NCBI RefSeq assembly: GCF_000019965.1
Contig: NC_010571.1
Coordinates: 1,984,001-2,048,000 of the forward strand
DNA from: Opitutus terrae PB90-1
GTDB lineage: Bacteria; Verrucomicrobiota; Verrucomicrobiia; Opitutales; Opitutaceae
Direction of reading: 5' to 3'
Length of the DNA stretch: 64,000 nucleotides
Below are positions 24,725 through 34,153 of the stretch, piece by piece. The first letter of the stretch is position 1. Each line of letters opens with the position of its first letter. Both the position numbers and the translations under genes were made by a program. The notes below the pieces were generated by a model. The model saw only the letters and a list, made by a program, of their open reading frames with translations, was not told the origin of the DNA and searched no databases.

Positions 24725-26881
24725 TTAAGGCGCGGCTGGCGCCTTGAGCCCGCGGCGTTCCAAGAGCGGTTCGACGTACGGATCGCGGCCGATGAACTTG
24801 CGGAACATGTCGAGCGCGTCTTCGGAGCCGCCGCGCGAGAGCAGCAACTGGCGGAAGCGGTCGCCGTTTTCGCGCTTCAGTCCGCCGTTCTGCTTGAACC
24901 ACTCCACCGTGTCGGCATCGAGCACCTCGCTCCAGATGTAGGAGTAGTAGCCAGCAGAGTAATCGTTGCTCGAGAAAACGTGGGAGAAATATGTCGTCCG
25001 ATAGCGCGGCGGCACGGGTGCGAAGTCCACGCCGGCGGCGCGCAGCGCGTCCGCTTCGAAGGCGACCACCTGCTCGGCGGACGGCAGCTCGGCGGCGGGC
25101 CGCTGGTGCCACGCCTGGTCGAGCAGCGACGCAGCGAGGTATTCGGTTGTGGCGTAACCCTGGTTGAACTTTTGCGTGGCGACCACCTTGTCCACCAGCT
25201 CCAGCGGCATCGGCTCACCTGTCTGATAGTGTCGCGCGTAGTGCTTCAGCACCTCGGGCCAGGTCGCCCACATTTCGTTCACTTGAGACGGGAACTCCAC
25301 GAAATCGCGGGGCACGTCGGTGCCGCTGAACCGCGGGTAGTGCACGTTCGAGAGCATACCGTGCAGCGCGTGGCCAAACTCGTGGAACGCGGTGATGACC
25401 TCGTCGAACGTGAGCAACACGGGCGCGCCGGCCTGCGGCTTCGGGATGTTGTGGTGATTGCCGACGACGGGCTTCAAGCCGAACAGCCCCGACTGCGACA
25501 CATATTCGTTCATCCACGCGCCGCCGCGTTTCGAGGGGCGGGCGAATGGGTCGAACAGGAACAGCGCCAGCGGCGCGCCGTTGGCATCGAACACCTCGAA
25601 CACGCGCACGTCGGGATGATAGACCGGCAGATCGTGACGTTCCTTGAACGTGACACCGTAGAGTTGCGTGGCCGCGTAGAACACGCCGTCGATCAGCACG
25701 CGGTTGAGCTCGAAGTACGGCTTCAGCTTCGATTCGTCGAAATTATAGCGCGCCTGACGAACCTTCTCGGAGTAGAACGCCCAGTCGGCGGCGCCGATCT
25801 GGAAGCCGCCGCCCGCCTGATCCACCAGCGCCTGCATGTCGGCGGCTTCGCGCCGGGCGTTGGCGACCGCGGGCTGCGCGAGATCGGCGAGCAGCTTGTT
25901 CACGTTGCCGATGTTTTTGGCGGTTTGCTCCTCGAGCTGATAGGCGGCGTGATTCGGAAACCCGAGCAACGCGGCGCGCTCGGCGCGCAGTCGGACCAGC
26001 TTCGCGACCAAGGCCCGGTTGTCGAAGGCCCCACCGTGGCTGCCGCGGCGCAGCGACGCCTGCATCAACTGCTCGCGCACGGCGCGATTCGTCAGCGACG
26101 CGAGCGGCGGCTGGCCGGTCGTGTTGAGCAGGCGCAGCACGTACTTGCCGGGGTGACCATCCTCCTTCGCCGCGTCCGCGGCGGCGGCAACCTCGGCTTC
26201 AGTGAAGCCGTCGAGCAGCGCGCGATCCTCGAGCACCACCGAGTCGGCGTTTTTCTCCTTCAGGACGTTCTGGGCGAAATTCGTTTCGAGCACAGCAATC
26301 TCGGAATTGAACGCCTTCAGCCGGTTCTTTTCCGCATCGGAGAGGTTCGCGCCCGCGCGAACGAAGTCGCGATAGTAGCGCTCGACGACGCGTTTCGACT
26401 CGGCGTCGAGATCGAGCGCGTCGCGCTTCTCATAGACGGCCTTGATCCGGGCGAAGAGCGGACCGTTGAGCCGGATCGCGTCGCGATGTGCGGCGAGCTT
26501 CGGCGCCATGGCGGCTTCGACTTCCTGGATGGCGGGATTGGTGTTTGCGGCGGAAAGGTTGGAGAAGACGTTGTTAACGCGGGTCAGCAGCACGCCCGAG
26601 CGTTCCAGCGGGATGATCGTGTTGGCGAAGGTGGGCGCTTCGGGGTTGCGCGCGACCGCGTCGACTTCGGCGAGTTGCTCCGTCATGCCGCGTTCGAATG
26701 CGGGTGCGAAATGCTCGTCCCTCAGCTGATCGAATGGCGGTAGCTGGTAGGGGAGTGAGCTGGCAGTGAACAGCGGATTGGCCGGGACGGCATCGGTCGC
26801 GCCGAGGCTGGCGGCGAAACAGAAAAGCGCCGGCGCGGACAGCAGCAGGCGCGGAACCACGAACGGGGGGATATGACGCAT
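24725..26881 (-). CDS. dcp: M3 family peptidase (peptidyl-dipeptidase Dcp type), exported
   Basis: A 718-residue zinc metallopeptidase. The ATG at 26881 gives MRHIPPFVVPRLLLSAPALFCFAASLGATDA, a signal peptide, so the enzyme is likely periplasmic. The catalytic FHEFGHALHGML (HExxH about residues 498-502) is intact, followed by the third ligand region. Other family blocks are visible: NPLF...PYQLPPFDQLRDEHFAPAF at the N-terminus, LFLFDPFARPSKRGGAWMNEY, and SNDYSAGYYSYIWSEVLDADTVEWF. Length matches Dcp rather than oligopeptidase A, though the two are close. It probably degrades peptides from N-terminal-blocked or C-terminal ends in the envelope. Confidence 0.9.
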   Translation of the reverse strand: MRHIPPFVVPRLLLSAPALFCFAASLGATDAVPANPLFTASSLPYQLPPFDQLRDEHFAPAFERGMTEQLAEVDAVARNPEAPTFANTIIPLERSGVLLTRVNNVFSNLSAANTNPAIQEVEAAMAPKLAAHRDAIRLNGPLFARIKAVYEKRDALDLDAESKRVVERYYRDFVRAGANLSDAEKNRLKAFNSEIAVLETNFAQNVLKEKNADSVVLEDRALLDGFTEAEVAAAADAAKEDGHPGKYVLRLLNTTGQPPLASLTNRAVREQLMQASLRRGSHGGAFDNRALVAKLVRLRAERAALLGFPNHAAYQLEEQTAKNIGNVNKLLADLAQPAVANARREAADMQALVDQAGGGFQIGAADWAFYSEKVRQARYNFDESKLKPYFELNRVLIDGVFYAATQLYGVTFKERHDLPVYHPDVRVFEVFDANGAPLALFLFDPFARPSKRGGAWMNEYVSQSGLFGLKPVVGNHHNIPKPQAGAPVLLTFDEVITAFHEFGHALHGMLSNVHYPRFSGTDVPRDFVEFPSQVNEMWATWPEVLKHYARHYQTGEPMPLELVDKVVATQKFNQGYATTEYLAASLLDQAWHQRPAAELPSAEQVVAFEADALRAAGVDFAPVPPRYRTTYFSHVFSSNDYSAGYYSYIWSEVLDADTVEWFKQNGGLKRENGDRFRQLLLSRGGSEDALDMFRKFIGRDPYVEPLLERRGLKAPAAP

Positions 26882-27350
26882 TGGGCCAAGGTGGCAGGCC
26901 TCGTTCCGGTTGCAAGAATCCGCCGGCCCGCGAGCGGTCGCGCCGGGGTATCTCGATTTCCGGCAAACCCACGCGTGAAACGCCCGTGCCACGTATCGGG
27001 AAAGCGAGCTGCGCCTCGGTCCCGCCCATCCGTCGCGCGGGCCGCTCATCCAATTAACGTGTAACTTTGCGACCCGAGCCCGTGTTGTCGCGCCATGTCG
27101 GCGTTCTTCGAAGCCAGCGGATCGACCTTCCAGCCCTCCGGCGAGGTACTCTCGTCGCGGGCCGGCGATCGCCTCCGCGCGGGTTCGGCGGGACGCGACA
27201 TGTTTGTTCCTATCGTTCGTAGCAATCAGTTGTGTGGTGTGGAGGGGTCGTTGTGGGCCCCTCCACATGTTTTCTACGGCGGACACGCCCGCCGCTTGCC
27301 AAGGCGCCGGTGATTTCCGAGCCTTCCTTTTTCTAGCTCCTACCTGACCC
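26882..27350. other. 469-bp divergent gap before the efflux operon
   Basis: Divergent between the M3 peptidase and the efflux adaptor. A strong hairpin TGTGGAGGGG (27238-27247) / CCCCTCCACA (27258-27267) followed by TGTTTTCT is oriented like a + strand terminator, although no recognised gene ends there. A short open frame (27095-27313) runs through the hairpin and is not credible. A small RNA starting upstream of 27238, or attenuation of the efflux operon, are possible readings. Confidence 0.4.
27238..27275 (+). terminator. Intrinsic-terminator-like hairpin in the efflux operon leader
   Basis: 10-bp stem with a 10-nt loop and a short T-rich tail, about 76 bp before the adaptor start codon. 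Confidence 0.5.
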
Positions 27351-28748
27351 ATGACCTCGGCTCTCCCCGCCTCCCAACCTGCGTCTGCGGCCCCGCGCAA
27401 GAAGTCGCGCATGAAATGGATTATCCTCGCTGCGGTCGTGCTCATCATCGGCCTCGGCGTTGCCGCCAAGTTCGCCAGTGCCAATCGGCAGCAGGGCGCG
27501 CTCGTCGTGACCGAGAAGGCCGTCGTGAAGACGATCACGCAGCTCGTGAACGCGACCGGCAAGATCCAGCCCGAAGTCGAGGTTAAGATCTCGCCCGAGG
27601 TCTCCGGTGAAATCATCGAGTTGCCGCTGCGCGAAGGCGCGGTGGTGAAAAAGGGCGACCTGCTCGTGCGGATCAAGCCGGACAACTACGTTTACCAAGT
27701 CGAGCAGCAGGAGGCGAATCTCACGGCCGCCAAAGCCACCGCGGTGCAGAGCAAGGCCCAACTGCTCAAAGCCGAGGAGGACTTCAAACGCAGCGACGAC
27801 TTGTTCAAGAAGCAGCTGATCTCCGATTCCGATTTCACCGCGATCCGCACGTCACTCGAGGTGGCCCAGGCCAACTACGACAACGCGCTGGCGCAGATTC
27901 GCCGCACGGAAGGCCTGCTCAACCAGTCGCGCGAGCTGCTCTCGAAGACGACGATTTACGCGCCGATGGACGGCACCATCAGCTCGCTCACCAGTGAGAT
28001 TGGCGAGCGCGTGGTCGCCACGGGCAGCTTTGCCGGCACCGAGGTCATGCGCGTCGCCAACCTCAACGACATGGAGGCGCGGGTGAACGTGAATGAAAAC
28101 GACGTCGTCAACGTGAAGATCGGCGACAAGGCGCGGATCACGATCGACGCCTATCCGGGCCGCAAGTTCGTGGGCACGGTGAAGGAGATTTCCTCGGCGG
28201 CGAAAACCCAAGGGCTCAACACGCAGGAGGAGATCACCAATTTCCTCGTGAAGGTCCGCGTCGGGGACAAGGACGTGAGCATCCGGCCCGGCATGAGCGC
28301 CAACGTCGACATCGAGACCAAGACGGTCGAGAACGTCGTCGCGGTGCCGATTCAATCAGTCACCGTGCGCAGCCGTGAGGGCAACAAGACCATCGACGAG
28401 CTGAGTGCCGATCGCGAGAAGAAGGCCAAGGAGACGCAGGGCGACGGCGCCGCGACCGCGGTCAACGAAAAGCAGCAGCGCGACCGCGAGCGCACCGACC
28501 GCGAAGGGCTGCAGCGGGTGGTGTTCCTGCGCACCGGCGACACGGTGAAGATGGTGTCGGTCGAAACGGGCATCGCGGACACGACGCACATGGAGATCAA
28601 GTCCGGGCTGAAGGAAGGCGACGAGGTGGTGACCGGGCCGTTCAGCACGATCACGCGCACGCTCAAGGACGGCGCGAAGATCCGCCTCGACAAGCCGAAG
28701 CCGGCGGCGGGCGCCGACAAGGCCGCGAAAACCGAGGCCAAAAAGTAG
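27351..28748 (+). CDS. Efflux periplasmic adaptor (MacA/HlyD type)
   Basis: A 465-residue membrane-fusion protein with an N-terminal anchor (WIILAAVVLIIGLGVAAKFA, about residues 24-43). It then shows a lipoyl half (PEVSGEIIELPLREGAVVKKGDLLVRI), a long coiled-coil hairpin (about 110-190), the second lipoyl half (KTTIYAPMDGTISSL) and beta-barrel/membrane-proximal domains (NVNENDVVNVKIGDKARITIDAYPG; IRPGMSANVDIET). A charged Lys/Glu/Asp/Arg-rich insertion (about 355-385) is unusual. It is the first gene of an operon with an ABC ATPase and two permeases, so it should link them to an outer-membrane channel. Confidence 0.9.
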   Translation: MTSALPASQPASAAPRKKSRMKWIILAAVVLIIGLGVAAKFASANRQQGALVVTEKAVVKTITQLVNATGKIQPEVEVKISPEVSGEIIELPLREGAVVKKGDLLVRIKPDNYVYQVEQQEANLTAAKATAVQSKAQLLKAEEDFKRSDDLFKKQLISDSDFTAIRTSLEVAQANYDNALAQIRRTEGLLNQSRELLSKTTIYAPMDGTISSLTSEIGERVVATGSFAGTEVMRVANLNDMEARVNVNENDVVNVKIGDKARITIDAYPGRKFVGTVKEISSAAKTQGLNTQEEITNFLVKVRVGDKDVSIRPGMSANVDIETKTVENVVAVPIQSVTVRSREGNKTIDELSADREKKAKETQGDGAATAVNEKQQRDRERTDREGLQRVVFLRTGDTVKMVSVETGIADTTHMEIKSGLKEGDEVVTGPFSTITRTLKDGAKIRLDKPKPAAGADKAAKTEAKK

Positions 28749-28766
28749 GATGCTCCGCCGCCTGTC

Positions 28767-29501
<735 letters not shown>

Positions 29502-29517
29502 AGCCGGCCGCTAGTCC

Positions 29518-30765
29518 ATGAGACGCCTGGTTTACGAATTGTTCGAGTCGCTGCGGATCGCGTTCACGCAGATCTGGGCGAACAAGATGCGCTCGGCGCT
29601 CACCGCGCTCGGCGTGATCATTGGCATCGTGGCTGTGACGCTGATGGGCACGGCCATCAAGGGCATCGACGTCGGCGTCGATCGCAGCTTTTCCGGGTTC
29701 GGCGACGACGTGCTGTATGTGACGAAGTGGCCGTGGCACGAAATCGACGACTGGTGGAACTACCGCAACCGCCGGCCAATCCGGTTTGAATATGCGCGTC
29801 AGATCAACGACTGGATTGCGACGCAGCCGAACAGCGCGATCCGGCTCGCCGTCCCCGTGGCCAACCGCGGCACGAACGTGATCCGCGGCGAATACCGGGT
29901 GAACAACATCTGGACGATGGGCACGACGGCGGACTACGTGCGCATCGCCCGGTCGGAGATGAAGGAAGGGCGGTTCTTCAGCGAGTTCGAGGCGCAGGCC
30001 GGTTCGAACGTGGCGATCATCGGCTACGACGTGGCGGATGCGTTGTTCGCCAACGAGTCCGCGCTTGGCCAGACCGTGCGGATTCGCGATCAGAATTTCC
30101 GCGTGATCGGGGTGGCGGCGCGGCAGGGAAGTTTCCTCGGGCTGTTCAGCTGGGACTCGATGCTGGCCATGCCGCTCACGACGTATCGGCGTTATTTCCG
30201 GCTCAATGATGACAACGAGATCCGCGTGCAGGTCGACGCGACGCGGATGGAAGCGGCGCGCGATGAGCTCCGCGGGCTGATGCGCCGGCTGCGGCAGCTC
30301 GGGCCGGAGCAGCGCGACGATTTCGAGCTCAACGAGCAGGGCACGATCCGGAAGCAGCTCGATCCGATTAAAAACGGCATCGCGATGGCGGGGCTGTTCA
30401 TCACCGGGCTGGCGCTTTTCGTGGGCGCGATCGGGATCATGAACATCACCTACGTGAGCGTGAAGGAGCGCACGAAGGAGATCGGTACACGCAAGGCGCT
30501 GGGCGCCCGCCGCCGGACGATCCTGCTGCAGTTTCTCATCGAGGCGACGTCGATCTGCTTCGTCGGTGGCACGGCCGGACTGTTGCTCGCCTACGGAATG
30601 TCCGTGCTCGTGGGGGCGGTCGCGCCCTCGTTCCCGCTGGTGTTCTCGGCCGGCTTGGTGGTGACCGGTATCACGATCTCGGTGCTCACGGGCGTCTTCA
30701 GTGGCTTTGCGCCCGCCTGGCAGGCTAGCAAACTCGATCCGGTGGAGGCGCTGCGCTACGAATGA
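29518..30765 (+). CDS. ABC transporter permease (MacB/FtsX type), first copy
   Basis: A 415-residue permease with one N-terminal membrane helix (MRSALTALGVIIGIVAVTLMG), a large periplasmic MacB_PCD domain (about 50-280) and three C-terminal helices (MAGLFITGLALFVGAIGIMNITYVSVKERTKEIGTRKALGA; two more after FLIEATSICF). The VKERTKEIGTRKALGA coupling motif contacts the ATPase. Its stop overlaps the next start (ATGA). It should form a heterodimer with the second permease, since the two have equal size and order. Confidence 0.9.
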   Translation: MRRLVYELFESLRIAFTQIWANKMRSALTALGVIIGIVAVTLMGTAIKGIDVGVDRSFSGFGDDVLYVTKWPWHEIDDWWNYRNRRPIRFEYARQINDWIATQPNSAIRLAVPVANRGTNVIRGEYRVNNIWTMGTTADYVRIARSEMKEGRFFSEFEAQAGSNVAIIGYDVADALFANESALGQTVRIRDQNFRVIGVAARQGSFLGLFSWDSMLAMPLTTYRRYFRLNDDNEIRVQVDATRMEAARDELRGLMRRLRQLGPEQRDDFELNEQGTIRKQLDPIKNGIAMAGLFITGLALFVGAIGIMNITYVSVKERTKEIGTRKALGARRRTILLQFLIEATSICFVGGTAGLLLAYGMSVLVGAVAPSFPLVFSAGLVVTGITISVLTGVFSGFAPAWQASKLDPVEALRYE

Positions 30766-31988
30766 TTTTCGCTGAGATCTTCAAACTCGCTCTCTCGTCG
30801 TTGGCCGCGAACAAGCTGCGGTCCGGGCTCACCATGCTCGGCATCGCGGTGGGCGTGTTCTCGGTCATCGGCGTGATGACCGTGATCACGGGGCTGCGCA
30901 CCAACATCGAGAACGGATTGAACGTGCTCGGCGCGAACAGCTTTCAGTTCACAAAATATCCCGCGATCAACTTCAGCGATCCGCACCAGCGTTTCGCCAA
31001 TCGCCGCGACATCGTTTACGCGCAGGCGGCCCGCTTCAAGGACCTGATGGGCGACGACGCCACCGTGAGCCTGTCGACGTTTCGCCGCGGCCGGCGGGTG
31101 ACCTATGGCGAACGGCGTACAAACCCGAACGTCGGGCTCGCCGGTGGCGACGAGAATCTGATCGTCAGTCGGAACTTCGATATCGCGACCGGTCGGAACG
31201 TCGGGCCGGACGACGTGGAGTTTGGTCGCGCGGTGGTCGTGCTGGGCGCCGATATTCTGAATAAACTTTTCTCCGGCGAGGATCCGTTGGGCCGGGTGGT
31301 GCGGATCGACGGGCAGAACTACACCGTCATCGGCACCCTGGCGCCGAAAGGCACGTCGTTCGGCCAGAGCCAGGACAATGTGGCGTTGGTGCCGATCACT
31401 GCTTTTCTCGAGGCCTACGGCCGGAACCGCCGCTCGATCGGCATCAATGTGCAGGCGCCCAGCCAGGCGGCGCTGGCGGCGACGCAGGACGCGGCGATCG
31501 GCGTGATGCGATTGGTCCGCGGGCTGAAACCCGAGGATCCGAACGACTTTGAGGTGTTTTCCAACGAGACCCTGATTGAGTCTTTCAACAAGGTGGCGAG
31601 CATCGTGGCCACGGGCGCCTTCGTGATCAGCGCGATCGCGCTGCTGGCGTCGGGCGTGGGCGTGATGAACATCATGCTGGTCAGCGTAACGGAGCGCACG
31701 AAGGAGATTGGCATTCGCAAGAGCATCGGGGCCAAGCAGCACAATATCCTGAGCCAGTTCCTGCTCGAGGCGGTGACGCTGTCGATGGTCGGGGGCCTGG
31801 CGGGAATTCTGGCCGGCGTGATCGGCGGCAACATCGCCGCGAAGCTGTTGAACGCGGTGTCCGTGTTCCCTTGGGGCTGGGCGATGATTGGGATGCTCGT
31901 CTGCTCCGCGATCGGCGTCGGCTTCGGTTTCTATCCCGCGTGGAAAGCGGCGCGGCTCGACCCGATCGAGGCGCTGAGATACGAATAA
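30762..31988 (+). CDS. ABC transporter permease (MacB/FtsX type), second copy
   Basis: A 408-residue paralogue of the preceding permease with the same one-plus-three helix layout: LRSGLTMLGIAVGVFSVIGVMTVIT at the N-terminus, a periplasmic domain, then ISAIALLASGVGVMNIMLVSVTERTKEIGIRKSIGAKQ. Both permeases end in LDPIEALRYE or LDPVEALRYE, which confirms their common origin. It is the last gene of the efflux operon. The left arm of the four-helix-bundle cassette starts 3 bp after its stop. Transported substrate unknown; macrolides, peptides and lipoproteins are options for this class. Confidence 0.9.
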   Translation: MIFAEIFKLALSSLAANKLRSGLTMLGIAVGVFSVIGVMTVITGLRTNIENGLNVLGANSFQFTKYPAINFSDPHQRFANRRDIVYAQAARFKDLMGDDATVSLSTFRRGRRVTYGERRTNPNVGLAGGDENLIVSRNFDIATGRNVGPDDVEFGRAVVVLGADILNKLFSGEDPLGRVVRIDGQNYTVIGTLAPKGTSFGQSQDNVALVPITAFLEAYGRNRRSIGINVQAPSQAALAATQDAAIGVMRLVRGLKPEDPNDFEVFSNETLIESFNKVASIVATGAFVISAIALLASGVGVMNIMLVSVTERTKEIGIRKSIGAKQHNILSQFLLEAVTLSMVGGLAGILAGVIGGNIAAKLLNAVSVFPWGWAMIGMLVCSAIGVGFGFYPAWKAARLDPIEALRYE

Positions 31989-31990
31989 GC

Positions 31991-32446
31991 GGATTTTCGA
32001 TTCTAGAATTTCGATTTTCGATTGGCCGTCGTTTCGACGTGGCCGTCAGCGGTATCCCTTCCGCCATGAACGAAAACGAAATGAAAGCGCGCACGAAGAG
32101 CTTTGCTCTTCGGATTCTGAAGCTGATCGATGCTCTCCCGGAAAAGCGGTCGGGCAGGATCATTGCGAATCAACTCGGTCGATCGGGAACCTCAGTCGGA
32201 GCCAATTACCGTGCTGTGTGTCGAGCTAGGTCGAGGGCCGACATGATCGCCAAGCTGGGGGTGGTTGAAGAAGAGGCCGATGAATCCGCCTTTTGGCTGG
32301 AGATGATCCCGGAGGCCAAGCTGATTCCGGCGGCGCAGACGGAGGCATTGCGTCAGGAAGCGTCGGAGCTCACGGCCATCATGGTCGCGTCGCGCAAGAC
32401 ACTTCTGACCCGCAATCCAAAATCGAAATTCGAGAATCGAAAATCC
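31991..32446. repeat. Inverted-repeat-bounded cassette carrying the four-helix-bundle gene
   Basis: Left arm 31991-32020 (begins GGATTTTCGATTCTAGAA) and right arm 32417-32446 (ends GAATCGAAAATCC) are complementary at 28 of 30 positions. They enclose the four-helix-bundle ORF; the right arm codes for its last residues (about NPKSKFENRK). The arms are AT-rich blocks in GC-rich DNA, placed between the efflux operon and a convergent gene. No transposase and no clear target duplication are seen. Confidence 0.78.
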
Positions 32447-32452
32447 GTCTAG
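32066..32452 (+). CDS. Four-helix-bundle protein (23S rRNA-intervening-sequence protein family)
   Basis: A 128-residue protein beginning MNENEMKARTKSFALRILKLIDALP. The family core is clear: SGTSVGANYRAVCRARSRADMIAKLGVVEEEADESAFWLEMI (about residues 40-81). This family was first seen as ORFs inside intervening sequences of 23S rRNA genes, but here it lies outside rRNA. Function is unknown; the basic/acidic bundle has been suggested to bind nucleic acid. The C-terminal tail RNPKSKFENRKSV is encoded by the right inverted-repeat arm. The stop TAG overlaps the stop of the convergent gene in CTAG. Base composition is lower in GC than neighbours. Confidence 0.88.
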   Translation: MNENEMKARTKSFALRILKLIDALPEKRSGRIIANQLGRSGTSVGANYRAVCRARSRADMIAKLGVVEEEADESAFWLEMIPEAKLIPAAQTEALRQEASELTAIMVASRKTLLTRNPKSKFENRKSV

Positions 32453-33681
32453 CCGCGGCGGATCTCGGAGCCTTGGAACCGGATCTGGATCCGGAAGACC
32501 TTCTTTACGCGGCAGGTGATCTGGCCGGTCTGCAGATCGAACTTTTCGGGAATCTCGATTCGATGAATGTCGACGACGGCGTGGTAGCCACGCTCGGAAA
32601 ACACGTCGATCAACATGGCCAGCGCCGTCGGATCCTCCAGGAGCGGTTCCTGCGTGTTGAACAAGGCCACGCCCGAAATCGAGTGGCGCAGCACGACCGG
32701 CATGATCTTCCGCGCCACAAAGCCGACGACCTGCGAGAAAAGTTCTGGCTGGCCAAACTCGTAGCTATCGAGCCGCTTCACCAGTTCCTGGCGCGAGTGG
32801 ACGATGATCTCGCTCGCCACCGGCAGAATCCGCAGCCGGTCGACCGTGCGCGGGTCGAGCTCGAGCGTGCTCTGGTATTCAAGCTCCTTGACGATGTTCT
32901 GCTCGACCTCGCCGATCGGGCCCTGCGCGTTGATGAAGTGGTAGTGGAAGATCTCCTTCAGTGACTGCAGCGCATCCCAAGTCTGCTCCTTGAAGACCCG
33001 GTAGCGCCGCTGCGCGAGCATCTCGTCGTGATCGGTCGGCCGGTCCTCCCAGAGCTCGCCGACGCCGGTGCGCTTCACCTCCTCGTTGTGTTCGATCGTC
33101 TGCCGGCCGCGCTTGAGCTGGCGCGCGATCGATTCCTTCTCGTCGACGAACAGTACCATGATGTGCACCGTCGGCTGCCGAAAATGAATGCTGAGCGGTG
33201 TGTTGAAGAACTCGCGCCGCAGCGCGTGCATCTTGTCGACCAGCATCTTCAAACACTCGACCTGCACGCGCGTCCGCGGAAAGCCGTCGAGGATCACGCC
33301 GTCGCGGTAGATCGGCTTCATCAGCTCGCGCAACAGCAGGCTGACCACCTCGCGATCGCCGACCATGTTGCCCGCATCCTTCAGTCGCCGCGCCTCCGGC
33401 GAGTCCAGCAGCGCGCTCATCACGATTGGGGGACAGGTGAGCCCGCGCGCTTTGGCGATGAATGCCGTGTTGGTGCCCTTACCCGCACCGGGCGCGCCGC
33501 CGAGCAGGAGGATCTCCTTGGGAAAGCGAAGGTTTTCGCGGCCGAACTCCGCCTCCAACGCTTCCCAGGCGGCGCCGAAGATCAGCTGCGCGTCCTTGAT
33601 CTCGAGATCGGTGATTTTGCCGGCGGTGGGGCTTGAGGCCGAGGCCTGCGCCGAAGGGGCAACATAGCGGGAGTTGGACAT
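32449..33681 (-). CDS. Adenylate-kinase-like nucleoside monophosphate kinase with C-terminal extension
   Basis: About 410 residues from ATG at 33681 (MSNSRYVAPSAQ). A 45-residue lead precedes the kinase P-loop GGAPGAGKGTNTAFIAKARG (about residue 60). YRDGVILDGFPRTRVQVECLKMLVD matches the adenylate-kinase signature DGFPR, and FVDEKESIARQLKRGR resembles the LID/NMP region. Canonical enzymes are about 215 residues; this one carries roughly 190 extra C-terminal residues (from about EIFHYHFINAQG) that I cannot assign. Substrate may be AMP or another nucleotide. It is convergent with the four-helix-bundle gene and divergent from the NtrC-type gene. Confidence 0.75.
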   Translation of the reverse strand: MSNSRYVAPSAQASASSPTAGKITDLEIKDAQLIFGAAWEALEAEFGRENLRFPKEILLLGGAPGAGKGTNTAFIAKARGLTCPPIVMSALLDSPEARRLKDAGNMVGDREVVSLLLRELMKPIYRDGVILDGFPRTRVQVECLKMLVDKMHALRREFFNTPLSIHFRQPTVHIMVLFVDEKESIARQLKRGRQTIEHNEEVKRTGVGELWEDRPTDHDEMLAQRRYRVFKEQTWDALQSLKEIFHYHFINAQGPIGEVEQNIVKELEYQSTLELDPRTVDRLRILPVASEIIVHSRQELVKRLDSYEFGQPELFSQVVGFVARKIMPVVLRHSISGVALFNTQEPLLEDPTALAMLIDVFSERGYHAVVDIHRIEIPEKFDLQTGQITCRVKKVFRIQIRFQGSEIRRG

Positions 33682-33974
33682 GAGAATCTGGAGGCGGCAG
33701 GGCTTAGACGCTTTGGGTCCGATACTCGACACAAGAATGACGCCGACGAGAGTAGGGGAACCTACTGAATGGACCATCGTGGCGGGCCCGGGTTTTTTCG
33801 CCTATTTCCCGGACGCATCCGACACGTCGCGAGCTCCGGCGTCGGCGGACCCGTGGAGCGCGCGGAAACTTCGCGTTCTGTGGGAGCGAGTTCCGTAAGG
33901 CGCGGGAGCGTCGGTCGCGGACGAGATCGCGCGTGAAGCTTTTGAACCGCGACAAACGCGGGAAATTCCCCGGC

Positions 33975-34026
33975 ACAACCGCGTGAGACCGGACGGAACA
34001 CCGCTAAGGTGCGGTTGTCGTTTTTT
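33975..34026 (+). terminator. Intrinsic terminator A (leader of NtrC-type gene)
   Basis: 8-bp outer stem with additional pairing inside its 28-nt loop, then CG and six T residues. Confidence 0.5.
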
Positions 34027-34081
34027 CCGACACTGCTCGCAGGCCCTTGGCTTGCGGGACAGTGAGTTGAAGCTGGACCTG

Positions 34082-34115
34082 GCGGGGTCGCGCAAGCGGC
34101 CCCGCCTTGTTTTTG
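34082..34115 (+). terminator. Intrinsic terminator C (leader of NtrC-type gene)
   Basis: 11-bp GC-rich stem closed by a GCAA (GNRA) tetraloop with one G-U pair, then TTGTTTTT. This is the best-formed terminator in the window, yet it lies 46 bp upstream of an ATG with no gene before it. Confidence 0.7.
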
Positions 34116-34153
34116 GCATTGGCGAAACCTGCGCGACTTCATCAGTTTGCCGG

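Larger units (their letters stand above)
33682..34153 (+). ncRNA. Structured leader or small RNA region before the NtrC-type gene
   Basis: A 472-bp gap with three consecutive hairpins on the + strand. Hairpin A pairs ACAACCGC (33975-33982) with GCGGTTGT (34011-34018) and is followed by TTTTTT (34021-34026). Hairpin B pairs CACTG (34031-34035) with CAGTG (34060-34064), with a 10-bp inner stem. Hairpin C is an 11-bp stem (34082-34092/34097-34107) with a GCAA tetraloop, followed by TTGTTTTT. No coding frame is credible. Either one or two small RNAs end here, or the regulator gene is controlled by attenuation. No known riboswitch class was recognised. Confidence 0.45.

Noticed and set aside
24521-26743. 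Very long open frame on the + strand opposite the M3 peptidase gene
   Set aside because: It is antisense to a clear exported peptidase, has His/Arg/Gly-rich random composition and no recognisable domain; a typical high-GC shadow frame.
27095-27313. 72-codon frame in the efflux operon leader
   Set aside because: It runs through a terminator-like hairpin, has no ribosome-binding site and no family similarity.
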